A stretch of DNA of 60,000 nt from Cryptomeria japonica (Eukaryota > Streptophyta > Pinopsida > Cupressales > Cupressaceae). Shown in pieces: positions 1-11,378 of this stretch. Position 1 is the stretch's first letter; each line of letters starts with the position of its first letter. Under the pieces are notes generated by a model, which did no database searches, was not told the origin of the DNA, and saw nothing but the letters and a program-made list of their open reading frames with translations. The position numbers were made by a program, and so were the translations under genes. Where the stretch lies: the NCBI RefSeq assembly GCF_030272615.1, contig NC_081411.1, positions 830,758,160-830,818,159 of the forward strand. Reading direction: 5' to 3'.

Positions 1-1202
1 GTCCTTCATTCCGGCCTGAACCGTTGGAAATGAAATGTACCATGCAGTTGGAACCAGAAACTTAACTTACAGAAAAATTTATTCCACTATCATATTTAAC
101 AAGCTGGAAACGATAAGCACTTAGATTTTAAAAAGGCTCTCTTTTGTGAGTTAAAGACCCAGTTAAATTATGCATGCAGAAATATATGGCAGAACTGAGA
201 TTATGATCTCTAATGCATCTAACTAGGTTAATATTGAAAATTCAACGCTAATGTAAGCATTAAACACAAAGGATGTTTATGATTTTAAAGACCCAATCAC
301 ATTACATGCACAGAAATACATTGTAGAACTGAGGCTACCCACTCTTTTCAGCCTAAATACTATATAGGTTTATTTTTGTGAGTTTCGAGGGCAGACCAAA
401 TTTAAAAGCACTTGATTTTAGTATTAAGTAAATAGGCTATCCACGAGTTTATGTCCCAGCTAAATTATTTGCCCAGAAAAGTATATACAGAACTCAGACT
501 AGCCATTGACCTTCAATTCCAGACCAGATGTAAAAGCTTTCGAATCAAGCATAAAATGCAATGGACATTAATGAGTTTTAAACCCAATTAGTGATAACTA
601 CATTATTTGTGCAGAAATGTCTGGTAGAACTGAGGCTACCCAATCATTTTAATTTTTCAGTCTAAGTAGGCTGAATAATCTAAAAGTAAATACCAGACCA
701 AATGTAAAAGTATTTGATTTAAGGCTAAGCATAATGAAAAAGGCTATTCGTGAGTTAAAGAACCGAGTAAACTCTTTTCCCAGAAATGAATGGTAGAACC
801 CTAAACTACCCACTGTTTTGCAGCCTACCTAGGTTAAATTTTTAACCTTCAATGGATCATATGTAAAAGCGTTTGATCCACGAATAAAATACAAAGGATA
901 ATCAAGAATTTCAGACGCAACCCCATTATTTGCCCAGAAACCTATGTTAAAACTCAGACTACCCAGTATTGTAGCTTGACTTGTTTAACTTTGTAACTTA
1001 AGTCCAGCGTAAAACCAGACAAAATAAAAGCATTTAGATTTAGCATTTAAAAATCACTACAGTTTGCAAAACAAAATTCCAATTTAATTCAATTTAGATA
1101 TTTATTATTAATAAACAAAGTGAGTAAAGCAAGAATACAATGTAGCTGAGAGCTCAACAGAATTACAAGCATTAAACAGCAAGAAAGGAACAATTTACAC
1201 AC
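1..1202 (-). other. PEPC intron 1 (partial)
   Basis: Read on the minus strand, this stretch begins with a GT donor (G|GTGTGTAAA at 1202) directly after a recognisable PEPC coding exon, so it is the 5' part of intron 1. I looked for the next PEPC exon, which should start with the residues after KET (V-Q-E-C-Y in the family), and did not find it, so the intron is longer than 1.2 kb and its acceptor lies outside the window. It is filled by a diverged tandem repeat, listed separately. No ORF is supported in it. Confidence 0.8.
140..1010. repeat. Diverged ~150-bp tandem repeat inside PEPC intron 1
   Basis: A core of the form CAGAAATnnATGGTAGAAC, followed by tGAGgCTACCCA, recurs at 177, 311, 474, 612, 781 and 935, spaced 134-169 bp. 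Between cores, shared pieces such as GAGTTtaAAGACCCA, CCAGACCAAATGTAAAAGC and TTtGATTtaAGCATaAA recur in the same order. The copies differ strongly by substitutions and small indels, so the array is old. No similarity to the mobile elements elsewhere in the window was noticed. Confidence 0.75.
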
Positions 1203-1373
1203 CGTCTCCTTGATCTCCTCTCCATGTAAGTCCTGCAGGATATCAAGAAACCGATCCAATAGAAGGGCATCATATTCGATGAGCTTGTCATCTTCAGACA
1301 CTTTACCCGGAACAAGAAGCCTCATCTGAGCATCTATAGATGCCATTTTCTCTAAATTGTTGTTCCGAGCCAT
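1203..1373 (-). CDS. PPC: Phosphoenolpyruvate carboxylase, first coding exon (57 codons)
   Basis: The exon encodes the N-terminus of plant-type PEPC, the cytosolic enzyme that carboxylates PEP to oxaloacetate with bicarbonate. The translation starts [20 protein letters not shown] and continues through [20 protein letters not shown] to [12 protein letters not shown]. The EKMASIDAQ block carries the conserved N-terminal serine (S12 here) phosphorylated by PEPC kinase in plant-type enzymes. I chose the ATG at 1371-1373 because plant PEPCs begin MA..(N/R)LEKMASID; an in-frame ATG nine codons upstream (1398-1400) would add an extension unlike the family. The exon ends in phase 0 after KET with a good donor. 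Only about 57 of the roughly 965 residues usual for the family are in the window. No break is seen, so this may be a working gene, but expression and completeness cannot be judged here. Confidence 0.93.
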
Positions 1374-2500
1374 CTCACAACTCAGATTGTGCTCCTTCAC
1401 TAAAATTTGCAGGCTAGGGAAGCAGTCCCAGCTTACGTTATACTCTTACTAGCAAATTCGGATCAAAGACAAATCTCTGAAAATGTGGTCTGATCCACCA
1501 GTATGTAATAGCTAGAAAATAGAGCAGGAATTGGCGAGTCAAACAAAACTACTCTTACTTAATAAAGCAGACCCGATGATATGAATTGAATCCTCAAACA
1601 AAACCGTTCTCCATCATAGGCAAGGATGCAATAATAAAACAGCCCAGGACCTGCCAAATCGACACAACCCAGAACCCTTAAAAATCAATGCTTAAGAGAA
1701 ATAAAAAACAAATGGGTTTAAATTAAACAGACAGTTTCGGCTCATGATCCTAAAACCATCCACTGTATCAAAAGAAAACAAACTCCAACTTGCCCATAAT
1801 GCTTACTTGAAAGGGGACCAGTATTGTTTAGCCTAAAATGGCAAGCCGCATGAACATAAATAAAATCCAAAATTCAAGTTGCCCAAGAGGCTTACACAGT
1901 TAACGAGTGGAGGTTCCAAGCAAGTATAAATAGAATTTTCCAGCCCACTAAGTCAGCCTGAATGAATCAATGATAAAAAAAGTCAATTTTAAACCCCTGC
2001 ACGAATCACCGCCTGTTGGTGTAGCATAAGAAATATAAAACTGCACGAGGGAAGAAATATTAGAAAAAAATTTAGTCTGCACTCATTTACGCCACATCCC
2101 ATGCATTTATCCTCCGAATGCACCTAAAAAAGCCAAACCCACATGGCAGAAATTTTGTCCTCACAAAGGAAAGCTTTCCCACAAGACAGATTTTGCAAAA
2201 TCAAGTTTGAACTAATCACTTTGTGCGATTCCGTCGAAAGGAATCTAGTTGGTATATTATTAGTGCCATAGACACCTACAACTTCGCCATGTGACATGTC
2301 TACAGTAACTTCAAAACTATTGTTATCAATTCCAAAATAACAAAAAAGCTTATTTACTTATGATAACTATATGAACAGAAAGTCTATTTCTGGAAGCTGG
2401 ATGTGAAGAGACAAATCTTGTCATGTGCACATCATCATTTTGGCGATGATTTCTTTGTTATTAGTCCCCATAGATAGAGATTAATGTTTACACCTCACTT
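1374..2500 (-). promoter_or_regulatory. PEPC 5' flank / probable 5' UTR and promoter region
   Basis: The 1.1 kb upstream of the PEPC start codon (read on the minus strand) has ordinary base composition and no supported ORF. Just upstream of the ATG, the minus strand reads CCTGCAAATTTTAG then TGAAGGAGCACAATC. This could be the acceptor of a 5'-UTR intron, but that is only a possibility. I could not place a TATA box or transcription start with confidence. Confidence 0.4.
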
Positions 2501-2890
2501 CATTTTATTAATTGCATTTATTGGAAACAGTGTCAGCCAATGAGATAATATTTTATTTATATAGTTGTGAAAAAAAATTATTTGAATAATTTTTTTTGCT
2601 ATTTTTTTTTACTATTTTTAGATTGGCCATTCACATTTTTGTCAATGATTTTATTATTTTCCATTTAAAAAAATTTAAGGTGTCCAATCAAAAATAAGAG
2701 GGGTAAAAAAAAAATTGTTTATTTATTTATATTGTTGGTGAAAATAATGCAATGGAAATAAATTATTTTAAACCACAATTATAGTTCCATGAATGAAGTC
2801 TTATAAATGGCATTTTTTATTATTAATAAATTATTAAAAAAAAAATTAAGTTAGTTTCATAAATTATATTAGATTAATTATCCTAAAAAT
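2500..2890. other. AT-rich spacer; start of duplicated block, copy A
   Basis: Very AT-rich sequence with no ORF. From about 2745 it matches the sequence starting near 16303 (both contain ATGAAGTCTTATAAATGrCA followed by TTATTAAAAAAAA..AAGTTAGTTT). That match defines the left edge of the tandem duplication. The part before 2745 has no second copy in the window. Confidence 0.55.
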
Positions 2891-3641
2891 AAATAAGTTA
2901 CTTTTTATTTTTTATTTTTCTTTTTAAAATTAGGGTAATAAATTATTTCTAATTAATTAATTTTTATAATAAATTTGAAATAATATCATTTTTAGAAATT
3001 AGATCTAAAATTAAAGTTTTATTTTATTTTTTTATTAAATTATTTTTATTTTTTTTTTAAAATTAGGGTAATAAATTATTTCTAATTAATTAATTTTTAT
3101 AATAAATTTGAAATAATATCATTTTTAGAAATTAGATCTAAAATTAAGTTTTATTTTATTTTTTTATTAAATTATTTTTTATTTTTCTTTTTAAAATTAG
3201 GGTAATAAATTATTTCTAATTAATTAATTTTTATGGGGTTCACCCCATAACGCAGCGGTACAACTACGAGTCTCCCATAGTGGAGGTCATGAGTTTGAAG
3301 CTCGGGGCTTGGCCCCTCTCCGCCCCCGTCGGCCCCCGTCGTTCATTTGCTACACGGGTCGATTGCTCTCTGTTCGAAAAGTACTTGCTTAAAAAAAAAA
3401 AAATTAATTTAAATAATAAATTTATAATAATATCAGTTTTAGAAATTAGATCTAAAATTAAGTTTTATTTTTTATTTTTATTAAATTATTTTTTATTTTT
3501 CTTTTTAAAATTAGGGTAATAAATTATTTCTAATTAATTAATTTTTATAATAAATTTGAAATAATATCATTTTTAGAAATTAGTTCTAAAATTAAGTTTA
3601 ATTTTTTTTTTATTAAATTATTTTTTACTTTTCTTTTTAAA
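2890..3641. repeat. Tandem array of ~133-bp AT-rich units (about 5 copies)
   Basis: The unit carries AAAATTAGGGTAATAAATTA, TTTCTAATTAATTAATTTTT, ATAATATCATTTTTAGAAAT and TAGATCTAAAATTAAG in order. The AAAATTAGGG landmark falls at 2926, 3059, 3193 and 3507; the last gap is 133 bp once the SINE and its target duplication are subtracted. The array continues at 11379 on the far side of LINE1. The homologous block in copy B (about 16440-16560) has one unit only, so the expansion is specific to copy A. Confidence 0.85.
3235..3403 (+). mobile_element. tRNA-derived SINE
   Basis: A 169-bp GC-rich island interrupts the fourth 133-bp unit. It has an A-box-like TAACGCAGCGGT at 3248-3259 and a B-box-like AGTTTGAAGCT at 3292-3302, the internal RNA polymerase III promoter layout of tRNA-derived SINEs. 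It ends in a 13-A tail (3391-3403). The flanks AATTAATTTTTAT and (A)ATTAATTTAAAT form an imperfect ~12-bp target duplication of sequence that occurs once in the uninterrupted unit. It encodes no protein and would depend on a LINE for movement. The family was not identified. Confidence 0.85.
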
Positions 3642-5227
3642 TTTTTTTTTTAATAAGTAAATAGTTGCAGAGGGGCAACACCCTTGTATTAATCAAAATA
3701 GGAGAATACAAGGCCTGGTTCAATGAGAGCAGTAGGGGGAAAGAACCAAGAAGAAAACACCCTACCCTAGCTCTATTCCTTATACAAAAAGAGACCAACA
3801 ATGGAGGTTGGACAAGTACAAAACACCAGTCGAACCGCTGGAGGTAGATAACATAACCGGCCAGAGGCCTTTAAACAAAAAGCACTAACCAGAAAACAGA
3901 GAAACCGGAGAAAGGTGACACAACCAGAGTCAATGGGAATCTTCAAAGTTATCGTCCACAGGAGGACGAGATGCATCCAGGATAATAGGGCATTCAGTAT
4001 CACAAGTCGAGTGAGTTGTCGATTCAGCCTTCTCCCTAGGGAGTCGGTAGTCATTTGAGAACCACTCCTCGCCAAGCCCAAACCCCCAGACACTACCATC
4101 AACCAAATCTCCATTCTCCATAATACCAAATCCTTCTGCACCTGCTAACCCTTCATCTCGAAGATATTTTTCCCTCCATTCCGACGTGAAGCCATTTTGA
4201 ATGCCTATCGCCTTAAGCAGAAATTCAATATTCTTGGTAATGGCAGGCCAGGTTTATTGAAGAGCATCAAAGTCCAGAGAGTTCACAATCACAAACTTTC
4301 TCACCTCTGCCCCGTTGCCCAAGGACATATAGTAATTTTGGGGAAGCGGAATTCTCAGGTTGTCATCGATATTGTCCAGTGCGGCATCAATTTCCCCCAG
4401 CAGGCGGTGTTTAAACACCATTTGAGTTAAAAGTTTTGCTCTCTGCTTGCTAGTCCCCATGTATATCACCATTGCAAGGAAAAAGGTCAGGATATTGGTA
4501 TTGACTCTGTACCTGTGATAAGCCATAAGGAATTCTTTCCCCGGTATCCTTTTAAGGTTGTGAAGAATAAGAGGGTGTCAAGAGTAGAGGACCTCCTACA
4601 AACATTTGTCAGTGATTTCGCCCAAGAAGGCCATCTGTCGAAAAGTAGCTTCAAGGAGAATTGGGGATTTCACAGCAAGTCACCAAGTGAAGAATGCAAA
4701 TGTTTGATGGGAAAATGAAGGAATTTTATTGTTAAGTAGCAAGTCATCAAACCACGGGATACGGGCATCAGGCAAGTAGTTCATGCTTATTGAATACACA
4801 CACACGTGAAGTGACAGTGTCCAATCAACTTCTGAGCCAAAGTTCATCAACTTAATGTCGATCGTCTTTATCCATCAAGTAATTATATGCATATCCTAAT
4901 AGGATCTAGTCGTAACTAGATATCAATTAAAAGTACACACGTACCCAATTGCCACGGGGCGCAAACCGGCACAGACCAATAATGACGGCAGAGAGCCACG
5001 TCTCGGTGGCAAGAAGAAACCTTAACTGGTGAACAAATCAAACAGTCGATCAATCCACCAGGAGCCACGACCATTAGGTTAAGTAAAAAATATAGAGGTG
5101 ATGGGGAGGCAATGCAACCAGTTTGCGCCACAATCGGTAGTTCAATCAGAGAAACATCTCAACTGGAAGGAGAAATGGAGACCGATGGAAGCTCATCTAG
5201 GATTACAAACCAGTCAGAAAGACCCAA
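3642..5227 (-). other. LINE1 3' untranslated region
   Basis: About 1.6 kb lies between the end of the RNase H domain and the poly(A) tail. Short open frames occur here on both strands but none matches a known domain, and they overlap each other. It ends, on the minus strand, with GATTAATACAAGGGTGTTG about 40 bp before the A tract. I see no second element inserted in it. Confidence 0.6.
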
Positions 5228-8200
5228 TCAGAGTGCCAAGGGGGGGTCACCATTGGCAATCGCCATTTTAGAGAGTTTGTCAGCCTCTCCATTGCCTTCC
5301 CTATAGATGTGGCTAATCCGAAATTCATCAAAGGTGGCTACCAGCACCAAAATCGGTTGAAGCCACTGGTTAAGGCGCCAACTAGGGGTGTTATTACAGC
5401 GGACCGCATTAACCACATTTAGTGAGTCTCCCTCCAAACGAATTATCTGCACCCCAAGCTCCATCCCTAGTTGCAGTCCTCTTAAAGCCGCTCTGAATTC
5501 AACTTCGTTGTTAGTGGCAACTCCAATCTTTTCAGAGATTTCTTTTATGCATATACCATCGGAGTTCCTCAATATACACCCAATACCACTTTGACCTGGG
5601 TTTCCAGTAGAAGCACCATCAAAGTTTACCTTAAACCGCCCAGGCTCAGGTGCTTCCCATTTAACACCCAATCTTGGATTGACCTAATCCACCAGGGATC
5701 CCTTGCCAAAAAGCAGTGGAATAAGCAAATTTGGAAGTGCCAGCTTAATCTTCCAATCCCAGTCCATATATATATTTTCCTTTAATGATTTGGATTGAGC
5801 AACCTCATTCAAGAGCTCAGTCAGATGGTTCTCAATTTTCCCACACAGAGTCGTTAAGCTCATCTCTTTACCCTGGAAAATTCTATGATTCCTTTCTTTC
5901 CAAATTTCCCAAATCAGAAGAGATGGTAAAATATAAAGTAAATCAGCAAATATAGCCTTTCCTTCTGGTTTAGGCCATTGTATAAACCACTCATCCAGCC
6001 CCGATGGAAAGGGGCCAAAGATTATCAATTTTCCCATGAAATGCCACCAACAGTGACTGGAGAACTTGCAGTGGAGAAGTAGATGATCCGTAGCCTCTTC
6101 TCGCTCTTGACACAAAATGCATCGACTAGGTCCATTGATGCCCATTGAATAGAGTCTTTCTTTAGTTAGAATCTTTCTTTGACAAGCCAACCAGGCAAAT
6201 GAACCTGCTTTGGGTAGGAGATATCAATGCCAAAAAAGATTAACAGGCCAATCTTTTTTGTCTATAGCCGCTTCTTTCAATTTGTAACCAAAACATACCT
6301 TGTATCTACCACTAAAGGAACCGCACCACCTAATAATGTCCTTTTCAGGGGAAGGGAAAATAACCCTTTTGCTGAGAATGCCGGCAAACAAGTCTTTCTA
6401 GTGTCGATCCAAGTCCAAGGGATCCAAGGAGTTCCATTTCCACTTAGCAATGTTATTTTCTTGGATAGGGTAACCATAATCATAGATATTGTGACCCCAG
6501 AGGTGATAAGTTTCTACCATAATAGGTTGCAGATAAGGGTTGAGACATAAGGCAGCTTCACTAGCCCAAGAATCAATCCAAAAGGAGGCATCCCTTCCAT
6601 TCCTGACATCCTAGGTAATCTAATCACTTATGATTTTCCTGCTTTCCACAATAAAATTCCAAATGGCCGAACCTCTGGGGGGATTGTTTATAGTGAGAAT
6701 CCTTTTTGGCTCCAGGGAGTCCAAATATTTATGTTTTAGAATCCTTGCCCATTTTTGTTTACCACCACTGCAAATTTCCCAAACCAATTTAGCACCCATA
6801 GCTAAATTCATAATCAAAATTTGTCGAATGCTAGCACCCCCTGCCTTTTTGGGTTGGCAAATCTTTTTCCAAGCTACTAGAGGAAATTTCCCTTTGTCAT
6901 CCGAGCCATTCCAAAGGAAATTTCTCATTATAGAGATCAATTCATCTTCAATTGCCATCGGTAATCTCAGACATGCCATAGAAAAAACTAGTAGCACAAA
7001 GAGGACCGATTTTATCATAGTGAGTTTCCCAGCAGAGGATAACCACTTGCCTTTCCAATTTGCAAGATTGGATTTGCACTTATCAATAAGATGCTTCCAA
7101 TAGCAAGTTTTGTTACTACCAATGAAGATGGGGGTTTTCCAAGAAATTTCCCTAGGAAGTTTGCAACTCTGAGATTAAGAATCCTTGATAAGACACCTTG
7201 CAAGTTAATCAGAGTGTTGACAAAAAACACTTCAGATTTGTTCCAATTGATTTTTTGCCTGGAAGCCATACAGTAATCATCGAGGCATGATTTAATTGTC
7301 CTTGCCTCTCTCCTACAAGCCGAGCCAAACAGAATGGTATCATCAGCAAACTGCAAGTGAGTCATTTTTTCAACCCATGTTGCCACATTGACTCCAAGCC
7401 ATCAATCATCTTGTTGAAGAGCTCTTATTGATCGACCTAAGGCTTCAGCCATGATGATAAACAAAAATGGTGACATTGGATCACCTTGTTGTATTCCTCT
7501 TGACATGGAAAAGAAGCCATGAGATGAGCCATTAACCAAAACGGAGAATTTGGGGGATGATAAACAACTCATGACCCATGTGATCCATTCCTTGCAAAAA
7601 CCAAATTTATTTAATACACCAATTAAGAAACCCATGTCCACCATATCAAAAGCTTTCAGAATATCCAGTTTTAAAATCATGCAGGAATCCTTGGTTTTCC
7701 TAGCTGTATGAAGCGTTTCATGGGCAATGATAATGCCTTCCACAATGGATCTTCCAAGGGAAAATCAACTTTATTCATCCGATATTATGTGTTTAAGGAG
7801 GGGCTTCAATTTGTTGGCTATGATCTTTGTTACAATCTTATAGATTGTGTTGCATAAAGCAATGGGCCTAAAATCATTCATCTGTTGAGGGTTTTGCTTT
7901 TTCGGGATTAAAGCCAAAAAGGTGTGATTAATAGCACCTAACATAGTCATTTTCTTTCTTGATTCTTCTACTGCTAGGTGTAGATCTTTAGCGATGATAT
8001 CCTAGAATTGTTGGAAGAAAGCTGCAGGGAAGCCATCAGGGCCAAGAGTCTTATCGAGATTCAGCTGGAAGGTAATTTTCCTTCATCAATTAAAATAGGA
8101 TTAAAGAGAGTTGCATTTGATTATCAGATATTATGGATGGGATTGAGTTAATAAGTCTGACTCTTGCTTCATGATCATTCTGGTGACCACCATTCATTAA

Positions 8201-9421
8201 AGATTCAAAGAATCTTACAGCTTCCTGCGCAATGTCCTCGTAGTTCCTGACAATGTATCCATCCGATCTCTTAATCTCCGATATTCTATTTCTATTGTGA
8301 ATGGCAATGGTCGATCTATGGAAGAATTTGGTGTTTCTGTCACCTTCCTTAAGCCATAACTCCCTTGATTTTTGTCGCCAATGGATTCCTCACACCGAAG
8401 GATTTCATTTAGATCAGATTTGAGGGATTTTTCTTTGTTAAATAAATCCTCATTCATTCCTGAAGTAACAACAGTTATTTCTTCCAACTCAACCTTAATT
8501 CTTAATTTCTCCATATGAATATTCTTGAAATGGCTCATATTCCATTCTTTGATCTTAACCTTAATATACTTGAGCTTCTTATTGAGTATGAATAATCTTG
8601 AATTATTCCCTAGAACTGGTTCATTCCGCCAAATAGATATAAGATCATATATCTCAGGCACTCTGAACCACATTTTCTCAAACCGGAAAGGGGTACCTCC
8701 TCTCCGATTGTCCCTTGGCGACCTCCAAACAGATCGGGTAGTGATCTGATCCATTAAGCGGGAGAATCGATGACTCTAATACAATATTTTGTCCTATCCA
8801 ATCACCAGTAACAAGAAAATGGTCTAGCCGTTCAACAATATTAGTAAAACCCGATCTCATGTTCGTCCATGTGAAAATTCCATTTTTAGGAACAATGTCT
8901 ATTAGGTGATTCTTCTCAACAAATTCCAAAAAATCCTTCTGGGATGTACCAGTCCTCTGAATGCCCCCACTTTTTTCATTGCCAGAAAGGATCACATTGA
9001 AGTCCCCAGCAACCATGCAACTGCCTTCGGTAATACTACAAAGTCTGATGGCTAAAAGATCCCAGAGAGCACGTTTATCACCAGCAGAAGATGGTCCGTA
9101 AACATTAAAAAGATTGAAATTCTCATTCCGTCCTAGGATAGTTACCAGACAATGTTGCCAATACTTATCTTCCCCAACAAGAGAGATCCCAACATTCATG
9201 GGATTCCAAATGATTCCCAAGCCACCAAAGGCTCCATCCAATTGCCTAAACAGACCATTCCACTGTTTCCAAACTCTCATTTTTGCATCAATCTCAGCCT
9301 TACTCCATTTAGTCTCTTGTAGTAGCCAAATATCTCCTTTGATGTCATCAATCTAGCACTTAATCAAGCGCCATTTGTCAGGGGCATTGATGCCCTTGAC
9401 ATTCCAATATAATAGTTTCAT
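5228..9421 (-). pseudogene. LINE1 ORF2: endonuclease-reverse transcriptase-RNase H (decayed)
   Basis: ORF2 supplies target nicking and reverse transcription. In order on the minus strand: APE-type endonuclease (9421-8740; WNVKG at the start, QETK, FNVYGP, GDFNVI, SDHYPI); linker; RT (about 8050-7015; KLDILKAFD, GIQQGDPMSPFLF, FADD at 7339-7350); thumb (7018-6620); zf-RVT zinc finger C-x2-C-x8-H-x4-C with CILCQEREEATDHLLLHC (6190-5684); and RNase H (5671-5228; acidic residues in FDGAS, EVEFRAAL, EGDS, EADKLS). The start is the ATG at 9419-9421, 86 bp after the ORF1 stop. A stop TAG near 9353 and frameshifts near 8740 and 7050 break it, so it cannot make a full protein, although the catalytic motifs themselves survive. 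Confidence 0.9.
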
Positions 9422-9507
9422 TGCTTCTGGGGAAGAGCATTTCCCTTCCCTAAATTAAGTTTGGTTTGACCACTAGCTGAACCAACAATTGCTAGCATTA
9501 TTTTTTT

Positions 9508-11340
9508 TTACTTGCACCCCTGCATTCCTTTTGGCTTGAAGTTTGGTTTGTCAATGGTTGAATCTGACTTCCCAAAACCTTTAGTGGAATCCTCCAATAT
9601 AAGATCAGAGTCAAGTTCAAAGTCTTCTTCCCACTCCGAGGAGGAAGACTCAATTTCACCATCTTCCAATTCAATACCCAACAAAGGGCTAATCTTATCT
9701 CCCATCTCCCCTAGATTTCTAGTAGCGTCCTTTTCCTGAGTGTGAATTTTGCAGTCTTCAATAACCAGTTGACTCCTAGTCTCAAGAGGAGAGGGTGGTA
9801 GCGAATCCACTAGTTTAGTTTCAATATCCGCCTGTAAGGTTTTAGTCTTTTCCATAAGCATGAGAAGATCTTGTTGGCTCTCACTAGGATCAAAGGAGGG
9901 AGGGGCTATGTTCAAAGGAGTTGCCTCAGTCAATGGAATATTCTTATTTTCATGAATTTCGTTACAAAAATCCTCCCCAATATCAGTGGAGATAGGAGGT
10001 TCCTGTTGTAGATTTTCTTCAATAGGAAATTGCATACAAGAATAACTTCTCTGTATCGTAGCCGAAACATCACAACCTAAGCTGGTATGATCCAAGGAGA
10101 AGCATCTAGGGCAAATATGCAACTGATCTTCTCTATCAATCTTTTGGATCCAGAACTTCCCAACACCAATAATTTTAACTTAATTGGGAATCTTGGTGAT
10201 TTGATCTGTGCAAATACATATTCTGAGGAAGCTTCCCCATATTTTGTCCTCCAAAATGTCATCAATTGATACAAATGTGCCAAGATATTTGCATACATCC
10301 TTAATGACATCAATATGCCAGTAATCTGAGGGACAATTATAGAGTCTTATCCATACCTTACTGTCTGGTAATACATGAGCCTAGGGATTGAAATTGGGCT
10401 GCCATTCAATGATGTGAACTTCAATGCCATCCAAGATATATGGACCTTTGTTTTTAGCTTGTCATTTCTCCTCATTACTCATAAATTCGATCATATAGAA
10501 GTCATTTGGGAGAATATTGATGTTAATATCCTTTCCCCATTGTGCTTTACACTAGGATTCAAAGTTACCCTTAACCCGTTTTCCACCACCCCACTTGATG
10601 AAAAAGCAAAACTCAAGCAAATTCGACCTAGCAGAATTAATTTTATTTTCATCCAAAAAGATAGTAGGTTTTGAATTTTTTCTTACTGGTTTAGGATGAC
10701 GGGGATGATGAGGGGGAAAGGTCTGTCCTCGGAAATCAGTGTTTCCCACTCGATCTGAATAAGGGTTGCAATTTTTAGGATGAAAGTTGGATCTCCAAAA
10801 CTTGGCATGGTCCGCCCTAGAGTTGTCTTGCCCGAAGCACCCATTCCGCATTTGGAAATTACCATGAGATTTCAGAGGGACCAGATTCGATTCAGAATGT
10901 GGATTGCCTCACTCGATTGCCACACCAAGGATGCTAGATTCATGCGATGGTTGCCAGTTTCGGGGGAACTTGGAAGCAGGATACTTGGCATTGCAAAACC
11001 AACCTTTGTTATTCCAGATGAAACCATTTTCCTTCCATTTAAGCGGGTCAATAGGGCACTGGTTGCCACTCAAATATGAATTTTCGTAATTCATCCACGA
11101 TCTGGAATATCGGTCTCCATGGAAAATGTCTTTTCTCCCAAAATCAGCCGGTTTCTGAGAGGGTTGAAACGTACCCGCTTCAATGGGAAAGGCAATATTT
11201 GCTTCATCGCTCCATGAACCAATATTTGGGGCGACTTTGTTTTGATTAGGAATCTTCGAAGCCTGAGCGCCCAAACTTCGCATATCGACATCCCTACTTT
11301 TGCTACCACTGTCGCTCCTACTGCCTTCAAACGCCGCCAT
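9508..11340 (-). pseudogene. LINE1 ORF1: Gag-like RNA-binding protein (decayed)
   Basis: One reading frame on the minus strand from ATG 11340 (MAAFEGSRSD) to a stop at 9508, broken by in-frame stops including TGA at 10909 and TAG at 10552. The N-terminal third is rich in W, N and G. The middle resembles the DUF4283-type RNA-binding fold of plant LINE ORF1s (WGSFLRICICTDQI then WIQKIDREDQLHICPRC). A zinc knuckle CPRCFSLDHTSLGC (C-x2-C-x4-H-x4-C) lies near 10080-10120. The C-terminal part is acidic (ELEDGEIESSSSEWEEDFEL). Such proteins package LINE RNA; this copy is not intact. Confidence 0.82.
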
Positions 11341-11378
11341 CCAATTAATCTAATTTAATATTTATTTCAATCTTGATA

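Larger units (their letters stand above)
3642..11378 (-). mobile_element. LINE1: near full-length L1-type LINE with RNase H
   Basis: A minus-strand non-LTR retrotransposon of 7.7 kb. The poly(A) tail appears as ten Ts at 3642-3651. A 13-bp target duplication, TTTTCTTTTTAAA, flanks it at 3629-3641 and 11379-11391, and removing the element rejoins the 133-bp unit. It contains ORF1 (11340 to 9508) and ORF2 (9421 to 5228), a 38-bp 5' leader and a 1.6-kb 3' region. Because the leader is short, the 5' end may be slightly truncated. It is inactive through stop codons and frameshifts. The RNase H domain places it among plant L1 lineages that carry one. Confidence 0.92.

Noticed and set aside
1-1202. 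A second PEPC exon
   Set aside because: I searched the minus strand for the conserved block after KET and found only intron-like repeat sequence.
3235-3403. A functional tRNA gene
   Set aside because: The boxes are imperfect, no cloverleaf or acceptor stem can be drawn, and it has a poly(A) tail with a target duplication, as a SINE does.
3773-4526. Protein genes in the LINE1 3' region
   Set aside because: Short overlapping frames on both strands with no domain; treated as 3' untranslated sequence.
6630-7103. 157-codon plus-strand ORF
   Set aside because: It lies opposite the RT/thumb of LINE1 ORF2 and has no recognisable domain.
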